Below are positions 1-11,279 of a stretch of DNA of 64,000 nt, in pieces. How positions within the stretch are numbered: the stretch's first letter is position 1; every line of letters starts with the position of its first letter. Position numbers and translations under genes: made by a program. Location of the stretch: positions 1,736,001-1,800,000 of the forward strand of contig JAPYXD010000704.1 of assembly GCA_030998225.1 (NCBI GenBank), given 5' to 3'. The notes under the pieces were generated by a model, which ran no database searches, was not told the origin of the DNA, and worked only from the letters and a program-made list of their open reading frames with translations. This DNA is from Diplolepis rosae. Lineage: Eukaryota; Arthropoda; Insecta; Hymenoptera; Diplolepididae.

Positions 1-10
1 TATTTTTTTT

Positions 11-158
11 AATTAACCAAATGCAGTCAACATAACGGTTTTGTTCAATTAACTATAAAATTCTACTTTGGATATAATTATACAATTATTAGTGACTTAT
101 TTCTAGCTATACAATCTCTTCTCTTCTCTAAATCTGAATTATTAGTGAACTACCAATT
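11..158 (+). repeat. Dispersed direct repeat, copy A
   Basis: This stretch is repeated in the same orientation at 3210-3352 with only scattered substitutions and small indels. Both copies start with AATTAACCAAATGCAGTCAAC and end near GTGAACTACCAATT. No terminal inverted repeat or coding potential is visible. It could be a segmental duplication or two fragments of one transposon family; the sequence does not decide. Confidence 0.75.
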
Positions 159-355
159 GGAATACTGCAAAATCATTTTACCAATACTTCAGTAAGTATT
201 TCTACCAGTAGCTACTAGTTCTCTACTAATCCATAGTAGAACTCTACTAATTAAGTTAGTATCTGCTTAATTATCACTAATTAATATGCACGCAGAAAAA
301 AGATACGTTAAATTTACAGAAAGTTCAGTACTTTTTTTTACAACTTGACTTTTAA

Positions 356-525
356 GTAGATTTTACAAGAATTTAAATTCAATCAAGAGATACTCTGTAC
401 GTTTCACATAGCGTCCAATAAAATCTACAAAATTCGAAAGAATCTGAGTGTCGTAGATTTTAGTAATATATAGTGAAAGGTACAGAAAATCTCTTGATTG
501 AATTGAAATTCTTGTAAAATCTACA
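356..525. repeat. Inner hairpin 1
   Basis: An arm of about 35 bp at 356-390 (GATTTTACAAGAATTTAAATTC onward in two parts: GATTTTACAAG, then ATTCAATCAAGAGA) is repeated inverted at 490-525. The two are separated by about 100 bp of AT-rich sequence. It forms part of the larger foldback. Confidence 0.65.
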
Positions 526-868
526 AGGAGAAAAAAAAACTGTTGAATCAACAGATGTCATCTGCTGGAATAGGGACAGCAGTTTTTTTTTGTAATATTT
601 ACAGATTTTTCTGTTGGATTCACAGATTGTTTGTAAACTCAACAGATGAATCTGTAAAATCTACAGACATGTCTGTTAGAATTGCGTATTTCAAGAAAAA
701 AGAGAAATCCGTAATTCTAACAGACATTTCTGTAAATTTTACAGGTTCATCTGTTGAGTTTACGAACAATCTGTGAATCCAACAGAAAAATCTGTAAATA
801 TTACAAAAAAAATCTGCTGTCCCTATTCCAGCAGATGACATCTGTTGATTCAACAGTTTTTTTTTCTC
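526..868. repeat. Inner hairpin 2, near-perfect palindrome
   Basis: The two arms, about 526-690 and 705-868, are almost exact inverted copies. Conceptual translations of the two strands therefore give the same 77-residue peptide, apart from a few changes. Each arm is itself built from short dyads of the TCTGT/ACAGA type, such as ACAGACATGTCTGT at the centre. This is a structural repeat, not a gene. Confidence 0.85.
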
Positions 869-882
869 CGTGTACTTAAGAG

Positions 883-1440
883 AAGGGTGACCATCCGTCC
901 AGATTTCCCCGGAAATGTCCTCATTTTAGGGTTTGTGTGAGTTGTCCTACAGGATTTTTGACTTTGTCCGGATTTTTGTGTGGATTTTCAAAAGATAACT
1001 TTTTATTTTTTAATCAACTTTTGGATCTTTTCTTGTACAAAATTTTATCATTCAATGCCATCTAACGATTTCTTCGTCAATTGACAAGCCTCAACAACTC
1101 AAAAATAATCTTTCAATTCAATAGATTATTAATTAAAATGCATCAGGGTTCAAAAATAAAAATATAAGGTTATTAAGAAATTTTCTGTGAAAAAAGGAAC
1201 GCTTCCATAATCATAATCGACATAATCGACTGAAATGATTTAGAAAGATCAGAAAAATATAAGATGTTAAGCGTTGATAACATTTAATAAAATAGTCACT
1301 TTTCTGTCCTATCTTGTCCTCTTTTTCAAAATTTTCTGTCCTACTTTGTCCTCCTTTATATATAAATGTTTGTCCTACTTTGTCCTTATTTTTCAAACTT
1401 TTTTGTCCTACTTTTAAAAAAATCAATTATGGTCACCCTA
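883..1440 (-). mobile_element. hAT-type MITE, copy 1
   Basis: The ends are AAGGGTGACCAT and, inverted, ATGGTCACCCTA. An exact 8-bp duplication, CTTAAGAG, flanks both sides (875-882 and 1441-1448), which is typical of hAT transposons. The interior contains no transposase but has many copies of GTCCTAC and TTTGTCC. A second copy with its own 8-bp duplication lies at 34094-34585 in the opposite orientation. It inserted into the surrounding foldback. Confidence 0.9.
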
Positions 1441-1495
1441 CTTAAGAGTCAAATTGTAAAAATAAGTACCGAACTTCCTGTAAATTATACGAATC

Positions 1496-2842
1496 TTTTT
1501 TTTGTGTGTTTTAACCAAATGGTGACCAAATTATCTGATAGAAATTAACCTACTACTAACTGTATTAGTAGAAGTTTACTATGAATGAGTAGGAAACTAC
1601 AAGTTATTGGCAGAAATACTCATTAAAGAAATCAGTAAACGATTTTGCAAATTTAGAATTGGTAGTTCTCAGCTAATTTCAGATTTGAAGAGTTGTTTTG
1701 AGTTACATTTACCGAAAAATAAGTCGAAATCCACTGATTAAATAGCTATAACTTAAGCACACATGTAAGAAAGTATATTCGAATTGTGTATCAATTGTTT
1801 CGAAAAATTTCTTGAATACATATAATACATTTCTGAAAATAGAAAAGAACCTTGTGGAGATTTTTCTATTGTGACTTTAAGTCCTTGAAAACAACTTATT
1901 TGACTGACGTAGGAGGGTTATAGTGTGACTCACAACGAGATTGTATGACCCACGCCTGTTTTGCGACCCGGTTGCCTACAAAGTCGCGACATTTCCTATT
2001 TCCATTGACAGCTGTACTTGTGTAATCATAACTTCTCTGTCAGGCTTAAGGCTCTGTGCTAGGGTCTGACGTTGCAAATTACATACGACCGTTTTATTAA
2101 TCAAATAGTAATTTTTACGAATTTATCGGAGGAGAAGATAGCAATGCAAAAAAGTGCAATGCGTAACTGTCTTCTTCGGAAATTTTGTTGAAATTATTAT
2201 TTTAACAATAAAGCGCTTGTATGTCAATGATTACTTCAGACTAACTCTACCACACGACCTTAAGCTGTTCTGTTCTCAACTAATATGTGCACTCCAATAG
2301 ATAACACAAATCACTAGTTTACAATTTACGTGACACAAGTTCAAGCGCACTTCAATTTTATTCCTGTTGCACGTGCAGCACTAATTGTTTTTAACGAGAG
2401 TTTCAACGACTCTTTTACGTAAAAATCAATCAAAAACAAAGAAAATAAGTTTAAATTGAATTCAATTGAAACTTGCAATTTCTTACTCAAATAAAAATAT
2501 GATTTCATTTGATTATCGAAACAAATTATGTTTTGATTAACAAAAACGAATATTTCGAGAGAAATAATATCCTGGTCTTTTGGTCGTGTTCCCAATACAA
2601 ACAAAAAACGTCTCATCCCACTTAACGTTTCTAGAGTATTAAATTAAAATAATAGAAACAAATCTACATTCAAAGATAGTGTATTTAACATGCTGTCATC
2701 AATTTTAAACTTTTATCAAACAATAAATAAGCTAAGTTATGGGCTTTAGGGCAATATAACAATATCTAATCAAAGAATAGATCAATTTTTTTCTATTTTT
2801 AAATATTTTAAAAGACGAAATTTTTTCTTCTAAATTTTAATA
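1496..2842. other. Unassigned AT-rich DNA
   Basis: No supported gene, RNA or repeat is visible. A slightly GC-richer patch at about 1910-2060 was read on both strands and gave no recognisable protein. The open frame at 2341-2616 (minus) has AT-driven composition and no family resemblance. Confidence 0.4.
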
Positions 2843-3015
2843 TATAAGGTAAATGTCCATAATCGGTATCTTATTTTCAGCAATTGGCACATAAATTATT
2901 TTACATTTTATTCGATTATCATTGATTTTGACAATTTTTTATAATACATATTACTAAATCGTACTAGCAGTTGTAAAATACTCCAATTGTAAATTGTTTT
3001 TCAGTACTTCGTCAA
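2843..3015 (+). repeat. Dispersed repeat, copy A
   Basis: This region resembles 39541-39730 in the same orientation over about 175 bp. The match runs from the AAATGTCC block through CAATTGGCACA (CAATCGGCACA in the other copy) to TTCAAGAGTAAA. Divergence is substantial, so it is an old repeat family of unknown class. No termini or target duplication could be fixed. Confidence 0.6.
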
Positions 3016-3209
3016 AATTCAAGAGTAAAATGACAATCACTGAAGCACTGACGATTACTGGATCATCTACCTTAATAAAATAATATTTTTAAATGTATTC
3101 AAATAAATCGATCACTCAAACTGTTTGACCAAAAGCTTTGGATCACTCAAGCAAACGAGTTTGGTGAGATAAAATAAAATTTAGTACATTTGAGCAAAAT
3201 ATTTTTTGA

Positions 3210-3352
3210 AATTAACCAAATGCAGTCAACAAAACGATTTTGTTCAATCAACTAAAATTCTACTTTGGATATAATTATACAATTAGTGACTTATTTCTAG
3301 CTATACAATCTCTTCTCCTCTCTAAATCTGAATTATTAGTGAACTACCAATT
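3210..3352 (+). repeat. Dispersed direct repeat, copy B
   Basis: Second copy of the sequence at 11-158, in the same orientation, about 3.2 kb away. The open frame overlapping it (3240-3461) is not supported as a gene, because the repeat copy at 11-158 does not conserve it. Confidence 0.75.
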
Positions 3353-4948
3353 AGTATATTTTGAAACAGGAATAATGTCTCAATTTTTCCATGCATCAAG
3401 TATAAGAGATGAGTTTAATATCAGATGTTTATTGATCCTTGTCAGGATCAGTTATAACTAGTGCAAGGGTGATACGTTGATGAAAAGAATGAAAAAAAGC
3501 AAGCAATGCAATAGTTGCATCTCTGCCCTCTCTGAACATCAGCTTGACTTTAGCAAAACGAAATATATTTTTAAAAATCCACTCCCGAGCAAAATGATTT
3601 TTATTTTTATTTCGTTTGTTTTCAGCTTTAATTAAAACGAATGCAATTCTTTGTAATTCATATCGTTAAATATTTATACAATCAAATCTTAATCATAATT
3701 TAATTGTGGAATATAACCAACGATTATTTCAATATTAAATTTAAAAAAGATTGAGAAAATAAAAAACTGCTAAGCATAGTTTTTTTGCGCTTATTTTATT
3801 TTTATTATTATATTATTATTTTATTTTCTTATATTATTATTTTCGATAAGAATTATTTCTTAAAGACAAGATATAGACTAATTTCAGTTATCTTAATATT
3901 CTCAATGTTTTTTTCAATAATTTGAACCTCTATAAGTTTAAAACAGTCCAAATTCAACTTAAAATGAGTGAAACGAAAAACATTTTTTTCCAAACTAGAC
4001 AATTTTAAACTCAAAAAGTTAATTAATTCGAAATTTTTCTCAACGACAATATTAAGAAAATTTAGATTTTGAATAATTAAAAGTGCAAGTTGTATTGACC
4101 CTTGATTTAAAAATATTGGTATATTGTATATATATATATTGATATCCCAAAATTATATTTGAATTTGATTCTTTATATAAAAATAAATTAAGAATAACAA
4201 TACAATAATATTCAGCAACACAACTGAATACTCAAAAACATTTTTATTTCCTGTCATCAGAAGAGGGATAACGTACCTAGACTGTTAGAAATTCTGTATT
4301 AAACTTTCATTACATGTAATGGAAGTCTTTTTCAGTAACTTAGATTAAATTTAAAATACATTTATCTCAAAAAGTGCATATTTCTATTTGAATTGTAATA
4401 CACATGTGTATTTAGTCCAATAAAGTTTACTGATTTTAATATATTGTTAATAAAAATTACATGCATACTAATTTTTGATAGTTCATAAAAATAATAATTT
4501 TAATTAACTTCTTGTATGTTAAAGTGTATTAAAATTGATAAAATGTTTAACAGTGTAGGTAAGTATAATAATTTCTAATAGATTTTCATATTAATTTCTC
4601 CTAGTGTTTAATATAATAATAGAGGATCACTTAACTGAATTGAAAAAAATATCTGATGCATACGTTACAGTTATTGAATGTACATGTGCTTCTTTGCGGT
4701 GACTCTTCCCACGCATTACACACGAGTATGGAGACGTGAGAAGAAAAGATTCCATTTTGGAATATCAAGGAGAATGGAATCTCTTCTTATTCTTCTCCCT
4801 TAAATGTTGTAACATTGTGAATGCTGTGTAAATATTCACTACTCAGACATAAAACAACAAGAGTGAGTGTAATTTTTAAGTGAAAAGCTAGTCATCAAAA
4901 ATTACGATGTTGCTGAAGCTTTTCACTGAAATTTACAAGTTATTTCCT
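3353..4948. other. Unassigned AT-rich DNA
   Basis: No gene is recognised. A short (TA)n run lies near 4127-4140. A small imperfect dyad at about 4749-4790 contains ATTCCAT and ATGGAAT arms around AAGGAG. Confidence 0.4.
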
Positions 4949-4995
4949 TAGGGCCATGGATCAACGGAATCAGGTGATTACATTTCTACTTCACC
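4949..4995 (+). repeat. Fragment of the CACGTG-tip MITE family
   Basis: CCTTAGGGCCATGGATCAAC followed by GGAATCAGGTGA matches the terminal sequence of the two MITEs at 28595-29328. Only one end is recognisable here, so this looks like a truncated copy. Confidence 0.5.
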
Positions 4996-5049
4996 AAAAT
5001 TTTTTGCCAGCAACAATAAATCTCTTTCCCAACAATTTCCTCCTAAATC

Positions 5050-5400
5050 AGGTATGTTAAGTTGACGTAACCACTTCGTCCAATCGAGTACTCACCTATA
5101 TCAGAATTTAGAGCTCATTTAAGGCTAATTTAATGCTCCGTTATTTAAAAAAAAAAAAACAAGGGGTTACGATGGTTTAACGTTAAGCTGACGTAACCAC
5201 AGGTTATAATAACAATTAAACAAGTTAACGTGTGATTACGTCAGCTTAGCGTTAAGCCAGCGTAACCCCTTGTTTTTTCAAAAAATAATGGAGCATTAAA
5301 TTTAGCAAATATGGCATTAAATTAGCCTTAAATGAGCCCTAAATTGTGATATAGATGAAGACTCGATTGGACGATGTGGTAACGTCAACTTAACATACCT
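5050..5400. mobile_element. Mutator-like MITE with long terminal inverted repeats
   Basis: The left end AGGTATGTTAAGTTGACGT is matched inverted at the right end, ACGTCAACTTAACATACCT. TCCTAAATC is duplicated exactly at 5041-5049 and 5401-5409, a 9-bp target duplication (10 bp if the next A is counted). The inner halves are also largely inverted, sharing CAAGGGGTTACG and GTTAAGC blocks, so the whole element folds back. No coding sequence is present. The 9-10 bp duplication suggests the Mutator superfamily; this is inference. Confidence 0.85.
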
Positions 5401-6193
5401 TCCTAAATCAATATTAACTAGATGTAGGACAATAATAGTTTTCTTCATAGGAAAAGAAACTCTCAGGATAGCGTTTTAAAAAAACTGTCAATCAGCATAG
5501 CCACATGTCCCGGGTAGGTTTTTAAACAGTTTTTTCTTCTAGACGAGGACCTAACAAGCTTACACGGTGAGAGACTCCTCCAATAGTCGTCAACAAAATA
5601 TTTTAAAATTAAAATTGTTCGAAATTCATATTTTCCGTTATTAATTATCATTTAACTTTTGGACAAGTTTTCAAATTTTTTCCTGGCTGGTTTAATTACA
5701 AATTACCAAGTTTTGTTCGTTTTACCTTGTTATTCATATACAGTGGATTCTACATCTTTGTTGTTCTATACGTGATTTGTATACTGGACTGCTTCATTGT
5801 TATTTGCACAATATGTGATAAGTTTTTTGAGCTTTATGATTTTAATCATTTACTGAAATTTTTAAATAATCTTTTAATTTATGGCACTAAAGAGGGTGCC
5901 CTTCGATTTTTGTGTTTTTTAAAAATATACCATTGATAATTTTTAAATAAAAAGAAAGAAGAAACTGGCCCTATGCTAAAATAACGAAAATTTAATACAG
6001 ATTTTGTATTTTTTGGGTCATAAAAATAGAAGACATGTTGTTAAATATGTCACGTTATAATTTTGAAACAAACTTCCCAGTTCACGAGGCGCATTGATAT
6101 TCCCCAAATTCTATATTTCCTAAAATTTATTTTATCAACATCCATGTTAACGAATTATTCGAATCCCCGGATTTTTATTTCTCCGAATCATTA

Positions 6194-7174
6194 CACAGGT
6201 CTGCAAGGTTTTGTTGTTGAAAAACTACGGGTCGTTTCCGGAGTAATTTTTGACGTAGAATCCGAATCCGGAATCAGAATCAGCCTATTACGTCAGGATT
6301 TTAAGATATTTGAGGTTATGTGCTCGAAAAATGGGGGATTTTCGCTACTTTTGAGGTTATATACAGGGCGCAAGAATTTTTTTTGGTTTTTTCCTCAAAT
6401 ATCATCATTTAGCACTACTCTTTCCCTTCAAAATGAGCTATTATTCACACAAAGATACGGCCATATCAAGTTTTGACATTTATCCGAACAACCTTATGGG
6501 CATTCACATTGACTCTTTGGTGCATACCATTCTGCATTCGAAAATTTATCTTGAAAATTTGTGCTTGCGGGTTTTGATGGTCTGCCAATAAGAATTTACA
6601 GTCAAAAAATTGACATTTCCATTTCTAAGATGGCGGATTCAAAATGGCGGAACGAAATTTACGAAATTAAACGATTTCGCTCTCTAAAAACTCTTACTCG
6701 GGAGTTTCGGAATTGCTGATTACGAAAATGAGGTCGTAAGATTAACATTTCCATTTCCAAGATGGTAGATTCAATGTCGAGGATCGAAATCGACAGAGAA
6801 CACAGAATGGTATGCACCAAAGAGTCAATGTGAATGCTCATAAGGTTGTTCGGATAAATGTCAAAACTTGATATGGCCGTATCTTTGTGAAAAAAAAAAT
6901 CGCTCGTGACTGTTTAATAGCTCATTTTGAAGGGAAAGAGTAGTGCTAAATTATGACATTTGAGAAAAAAACCAAAAAAAATTCTTGCGCCCTGTATATA
7001 ACCTCAAAAGTAGCGAAAACCCCCATTTTTCGAGCACATAACCTCAAATATCTCAAAATCCTGACGTGATAGGCTGATTCTGATTTCGGAATCGGATTCT
7101 AAGTCAAAAATTACTCCGGAAACGACCCATAGCTTTTCAGCAACAAATACAAACCCATTATTTGCAGACCTGTG
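6194..7174. mobile_element. Foldback element with TTA duplication
   Basis: The ends are CACAGGTCTGCAA and TTTGCAGACCTGTG. TTA is duplicated at 6191-6193 and 7175-7177. Arms of about 340 bp (6194-6533 and 6812-7174) are closely matching inverted copies, containing for example CGGATAAATGTC and AATGCTCATAAGG-type blocks. A 3-bp TTA duplication is characteristic of PIF/Harbinger elements. The long open frame at 6063-6476 is inside the arm and is not considered a gene. Confidence 0.75.
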
Positions 7175-7577
7175 TTATTTGACACAATTTTCCTATTTCC
7201 AAAACATCATTCAACATTATTTTTATTTATCCGAATTATCATTTGGCATCATTTATATATTTGCGAATTACTATTTCTCTTAATTTCCACTCAGTGACGT
7301 AACTGCGATAATGGGGGCCCTAGATATTCTTTCGGTAGGGGGCCCTTTATCCGAAAAATATGATAATATAGACTACGAAACCATCGACTGCAGCACTACT
7401 CTCATAGTTGAAATTCAAAATTCAATCAAAAATATTGTAAATGTAGTGGGAGATGATTAAAATAAAAATTAATAGAAATAAAAAATTTGTATATATATAT
7501 GAAATCAATTCTCAAAGACATCTAATTATAAAATAAGTAAATAAAAAAAAAAAACATTATTGAAAATCCAAAAGTTC

Positions 7578-7838
7578 CTAACAAATCCGCCTGATTTGAA
7601 AATGGTTTCGTAGCGTATTTCCCTCATAAATTTGCGAGGGTTTCAGTTTAGAAAAAGATCTTTCAGCTGCAGCAACCGTAATAGGAATGGTTAAGAACAA
7701 AATCAAAGCTGTGCACACTTCTCAGAAACTTGTAGATAAAGCGGAATTTTCAATAATTAACAAATCTGCAATTTGCTTTATAGAAAGCAGCTTTGCAATT
7801 TTTGCATGAAAACGTTTCTGGAACGTTTCAATGCTAAC
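7578..7838 (-). pseudogene. Decayed hAT transposase, C-terminal dimerisation region
   Basis: Read on the minus strand, this stretch encodes LTIPITVAAAERSFSKLKP followed by NTLRNHFQIRRIC and a stop. That matches the strongly conserved C-terminal hAT dimerisation motif (AERSFSKLK) seen in transposases of the type annotated as zinc finger MYM-type 1-like. The frame is interrupted by TGA at 7722-7724, and the upstream part is too decayed to follow beyond about 7840. A possible hAT tip, CAGTGACGTAACTG, lies at 7294. The fragment is non-functional and nested in the 3.2-kb foldback. Confidence 0.75.
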
Positions 7839-8268
7839 TAAGTACTCTATGTCATTTATTTATTTGTGTATATTTTTGTCTTAATCATGATTGAATTTTA
7901 ATTAATATTACAAGTTAACGGGAGAACATTTTACATTCGTGTAACCTCATATTAGCATTATTAAGATTAAGCAACTCACCAGACAAAATTATTATAAATA
8001 TGAAGCGGAGGAACTTGGTGCCATAAAAAACAAGTCTAGTATAAACTTAGACTTCATCAAATGATGATTAAATGCATTTTATTATTAATTTGAATATTCA
8101 AAAATGTTATATTCAAATATTTAAATAAATTCACTTAATCTGCGAAAAATTCAGTTGAGTTGTACATCTTGGAAAAAATGTCAAAACAAAATTTTTTATT
8201 CAAAGAATATGACTTTTTGGGGGCCCCTGATGTTACTGGACCCCAGACAACCTATATGGCCTAAATCA

Positions 8269-8389
8269 CATCCGACCGAAAAATAAGGGCGCCAAAGCCA
8301 AATGCAGCCAAACAAAATATTTAATTTAAATTATTAGAAATTCTATTTGGTTGCATTTGACTTTGGCGCCGTTATTTTTCGGCCTGATG
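8269..8389. mobile_element. 120-bp MITE
   Basis: The arms contain CCGAAAAATAAGGGCGCCAA and, inverted, TTGGCGCCGTTATTTTTCGG, with GGTTGCATTTG and CAAATGCAGCC nearer the centre. The spacer of about 35 bp is pure A/T. No clear target duplication is visible. Confidence 0.7.
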
Positions 8390-8639
8390 TTTATTTAAAA
8401 ATTATCAATGGTATATATTTAAAAACACAAAAAAGAAAGCCAGGAAAAAATTTGAAAACGTGTCGAAAAGTTAAATGACAATTAATAACTCGTTAAGTCC
8501 TCGTTTAGCAAAAAACTATTTAAAAACCTACCCGGGACATGTGACTATGCTGATTGGCAGTTTTTTTTAAAAATGCTATCCTGGGAGTTTCTTTTCCTCT
8601 TCGAAGAAGACTATTATTGTCCTATATCTAGTTAAGAAA

Positions 8640-9865
8640 TTCGAGACGGCTGTGGTAATTCTAACAAGTGGACGAAGGCGTGTATTTTTAAAAGAAAATT
8701 TTTTAATATTAGCTTTCCGGACAGTCTATTTTGTATTAAATTTACGAGCAATGCTTTATAGAAATATTAATCATTATTATATGTATATATGCTATGTTAT
8801 TACATATTATTAATGATTTTGGAGGAAATTGTTCGGAAAAACATGTGCTTGCCTAGCACAACATTTATTTTTTCAGAAAAACAAAATGGCGATCCTAGTA
8901 AAAAAAAGCATAACAATTAAACATTTAAATGAATATTCCGTCTTTTTTTCAATGAATAATTGTCCCTAATATATCTCCAATAATTTTAAAAGGAATGATA
9001 ACCATCAAAAACAGTTAAAATTCTTGAAGAATATGAATTTTATTGACCAAATTTCTCATCTAAATTTTTAGTTAAAAATAAATAAGAAATTAGATTTTTT
9101 GTGATAAATAAAAAATTACAAAGTTCTATTTTTCAACAAGTTTCTGTACAACTGAAAGATGCAGTAATTTTATTTCAACCTTGGAGACATTATATTAAGT
9201 GAAATAAGTTGAACTAAATATACTATTTGTCGGATCCTTTATCTCATAATTTTATTTACCATGATGAAAAAAATAGGTTTTAAATTGTAAAAGGGATTTT
9301 GCTTTCATACCAAATTCTATGGATATATTTATGATAATTAAAAAAGTTAATATTCATAATGAAATGAAGGTTTTGGACTTGAAGGTTGTAAAATTGAACA
9401 ACATTGGTATTAAGAACCGATTGAATTTTTGATTCAGCACAGCGAGCACAGCTGACAGAAGAGACAAATTCTACGATGATCATTGACCGGTTTATTGGGA
9501 GACAAGAGAAAAACGAATGAATTCTTCATTTTAAATCTAAACGATGAACCGGAATTCAACATAGTTGTATGTAGTTGAAAAATTGCGGATAACAGTATAT
9601 TCTAACAGATGTCAAGAATGCTATTCTATTATAGATTTACGTCATTCAATAGATTGATGCTGTTTTTTCCTATCAACTCACTACAATTTACTACTGCTTA
9701 AATTCCTTGTTCTGAATAGTTAATTGATAATGAATAAAATAATTAATATTTAATTTTTAATTAAAATCTGGAAAAATATTATTCATCTCAATATTAGATT
9801 CTAAAAAAGTAATAAATTTCAAGATATCATTTTACTACTGAATCAAAATAAAGTAAGTATGACTC
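8640..9865. other. Unassigned AT-rich DNA
   Basis: No supported gene or repeat is seen. The 67-residue open frame at 9280-9483 (minus) resembles nothing recognisable. Confidence 0.4.
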
Positions 9866-11012
9866 AATTTTTTACATTCTCATCATCAAATGAAAAATAA
9901 CTTTCAGAATTTTTATCAAAACTCCACGTTTTAAGACCCCCTGAGTTCTAATCATGAAAGATAGTATTAAAAAATTAAAAATTCCATTTTCCACCAAAAT
10001 CTACATGCTGTGGAAAGAAAATTTTACGAACCTAAGTTTATATCACAATTTCATATAATTGAAATAAATTTAAGAAAATTCAAGGGGAAATTTTTTAATT
10101 TTTTATTACAAATTACTAAATATTCCGATATTTGTTTATTTCTTATAATTTGATAATGAAGATCAAGTCAATTTTATATATAATAATGTAGATGTGAATT
10201 ACATTTTCTCAAAGTTACTAAATTTATTTTTCATTTCAAATGAAAAAAGAAATTAAATTTACTTAAGGCTCTATCAGCCTTAAGGAACACATTCTCATTA
10301 TGACACTCGCGCTCGATTTTCTGTATACATTTCTGTAACTTTATAATAATTTACATGATTAAAAAAAAATCTATTTTCTTCCAAATATCTAAAAAAGGAT
10401 AAAAATTCGTAGACTATTTTTAAGTAAACGATTTTTTATTTCGACGCTTATACATCTATGGAATTAGTAGCATATGTATCATTTCTTAAAGAATATTTTT
10501 TTGAATCAATAATATACATGCTTTTGGCAGAAATGCTACAGATTCAATAGAATTTTGTTCTCAGTGTATACGTCAGGGCCGTGTTAAAAATATTTTTTTT
10601 GATATCTTTTTTTCAGAAAGTCTTTATGAATATTTGTTTTAAAATTGTTTATTTTCAATGATTGAATTAATTTTTTATGTTTATTAATTAATAATTAATA
10701 ATTTAATTAATTGTTACTCCAAAACTTTTATATTTTTTCTCCTAATACAATATGAATTAGGTATTTATGTCCTTACTTTTTCGGCTCCAATAAAGTATGC
10801 CAAAGCTCAATTCAATCCGATAATTCTATCGAGAGTTATCGAGTATACGGCCTACAGAGAGACAGACAGACATAGGTATACAAACACTTTCGTAAAAACC
10901 ATTTTTTCGGACTCAGGGGGTCTCAAAACATAAGGATTTGATGAAAATTTCGAAAGTCATTTGTCACATAAAACTAAAACCTTCTCATTTATGATGAGAA
11001 TGTAAAAATGTT
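9866..11012. mobile_element. Inverted-repeat element, about 1.15 kb
   Basis: The left end TTTACATTCTCATCAT (9871) is mirrored by ATGATGAGAATGTAAA (to 11006). Further in, CCCCCTGAGTTC at about 9940 is mirrored by GGACTCAGGGGG at about 10909. No transposase frame is seen. A smaller MITE (10440-10571) lies inside. The target duplication is not resolved. Confidence 0.7.
10440..10571 (-). mobile_element. Diverged copy of the CACTGA-tip MITE found at 63448
   Basis: Reverse-complement match to the central and right part of the MITE at 63448-63631: GCATATGTATCATTTCTTAA, AATCAATAATATACATGC and GGCAGAAATGCTA occur in the same order. It ends in CTCAGTG followed by TA, as the other copy does. The left arm is diverged, so its left boundary is approximate. 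Confidence 0.65.
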
Positions 11013-11018
11013 ACCCTC

Positions 11019-11230
11019 AGTGCGAAAATAGATACGTCCCAACACTGACCCAACATTGGCATAAATGTTGCCGAAGATCGGTTGCCAACATCGTGCCGTT
11101 GCTGGAATGATAACTCCGGTATGCACTTGGCGGACAATTCTGGCCCAAACTCTGGCTGCCAACACTTATTTTCAAAACAGCAACGGGCCGATGATGTTGT
11201 GCCGTATTATCAGCTTCCGTAATTCGCACT
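11019..11230. repeat. GC-raised repeat-like block with short inverted ends
   Basis: The block starts with CAGTGCGAA and ends with TTCGCACTG. It has a distinctly higher GC content than its surroundings, and overlapping open frames on both strands. These features suggest a small MITE with short terminal inverted repeats. The peptides match no known family, so no gene is called. Confidence 0.35.
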
Positions 11231-11279
11231 GGGGACGTTCCAGACATAACTGAAGCTTTATACAGTTACATGTAACTGA

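Larger units (their letters stand above)
301..1495. repeat. Composite foldback element with nested hairpins
   Basis: The outer arms are 301-357 and, inverted, 1441-1495 plus 868-882. They share the block AAATTTACAGAAAGTTCAGT, read as TTTACAGGAAGTTCGG on the opposite strand of the right arm. Two further hairpins lie inside (356-525 and 526-868), and a hAT-type MITE (883-1440) has inserted into the right arm. There is no transposase. Open frames here are by-products of the palindrome. Confidence 0.7.
5414..8635. mobile_element. 3.2-kb foldback element flanked by TTAA
   Basis: The left arm runs from 5414 (TTAACTAGATGTAGGACAAT) to about 5950, and the right arm is its inverted copy at 8386-8635. 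The arms share GGGTAGGTTTTTAAA, CATGTCCCGGG and TATACCATTGATAATT. TTAA occurs just outside both CTAGAT ends, which fits a piggyBac-type TTAA target but does not prove it. The left arm has about 200 bp (5692-5895) with no counterpart on the right. The interior carries a TTA-flanked foldback, a hAT transposase remnant and a small MITE. Confidence 0.7.

Noticed and set aside
543..853. Two opposite-strand 77-codon frames encoding nearly the same Cys/Phe/Ser-rich peptide
   Set aside because: The identity follows from the near-perfect palindrome; there is no independent coding evidence.
6063..6476. 137-codon plus-strand open frame
   Set aside because: Most of it lies in an arm of the TTA-flanked foldback, and the inverted arm does not preserve the frame.
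7294..8268. A complete hAT element around the transposase relic
   Set aside because: A left tip resembling CAGTGACGTAACTG is present, but no matching right tip or 8-bp duplication could be found.
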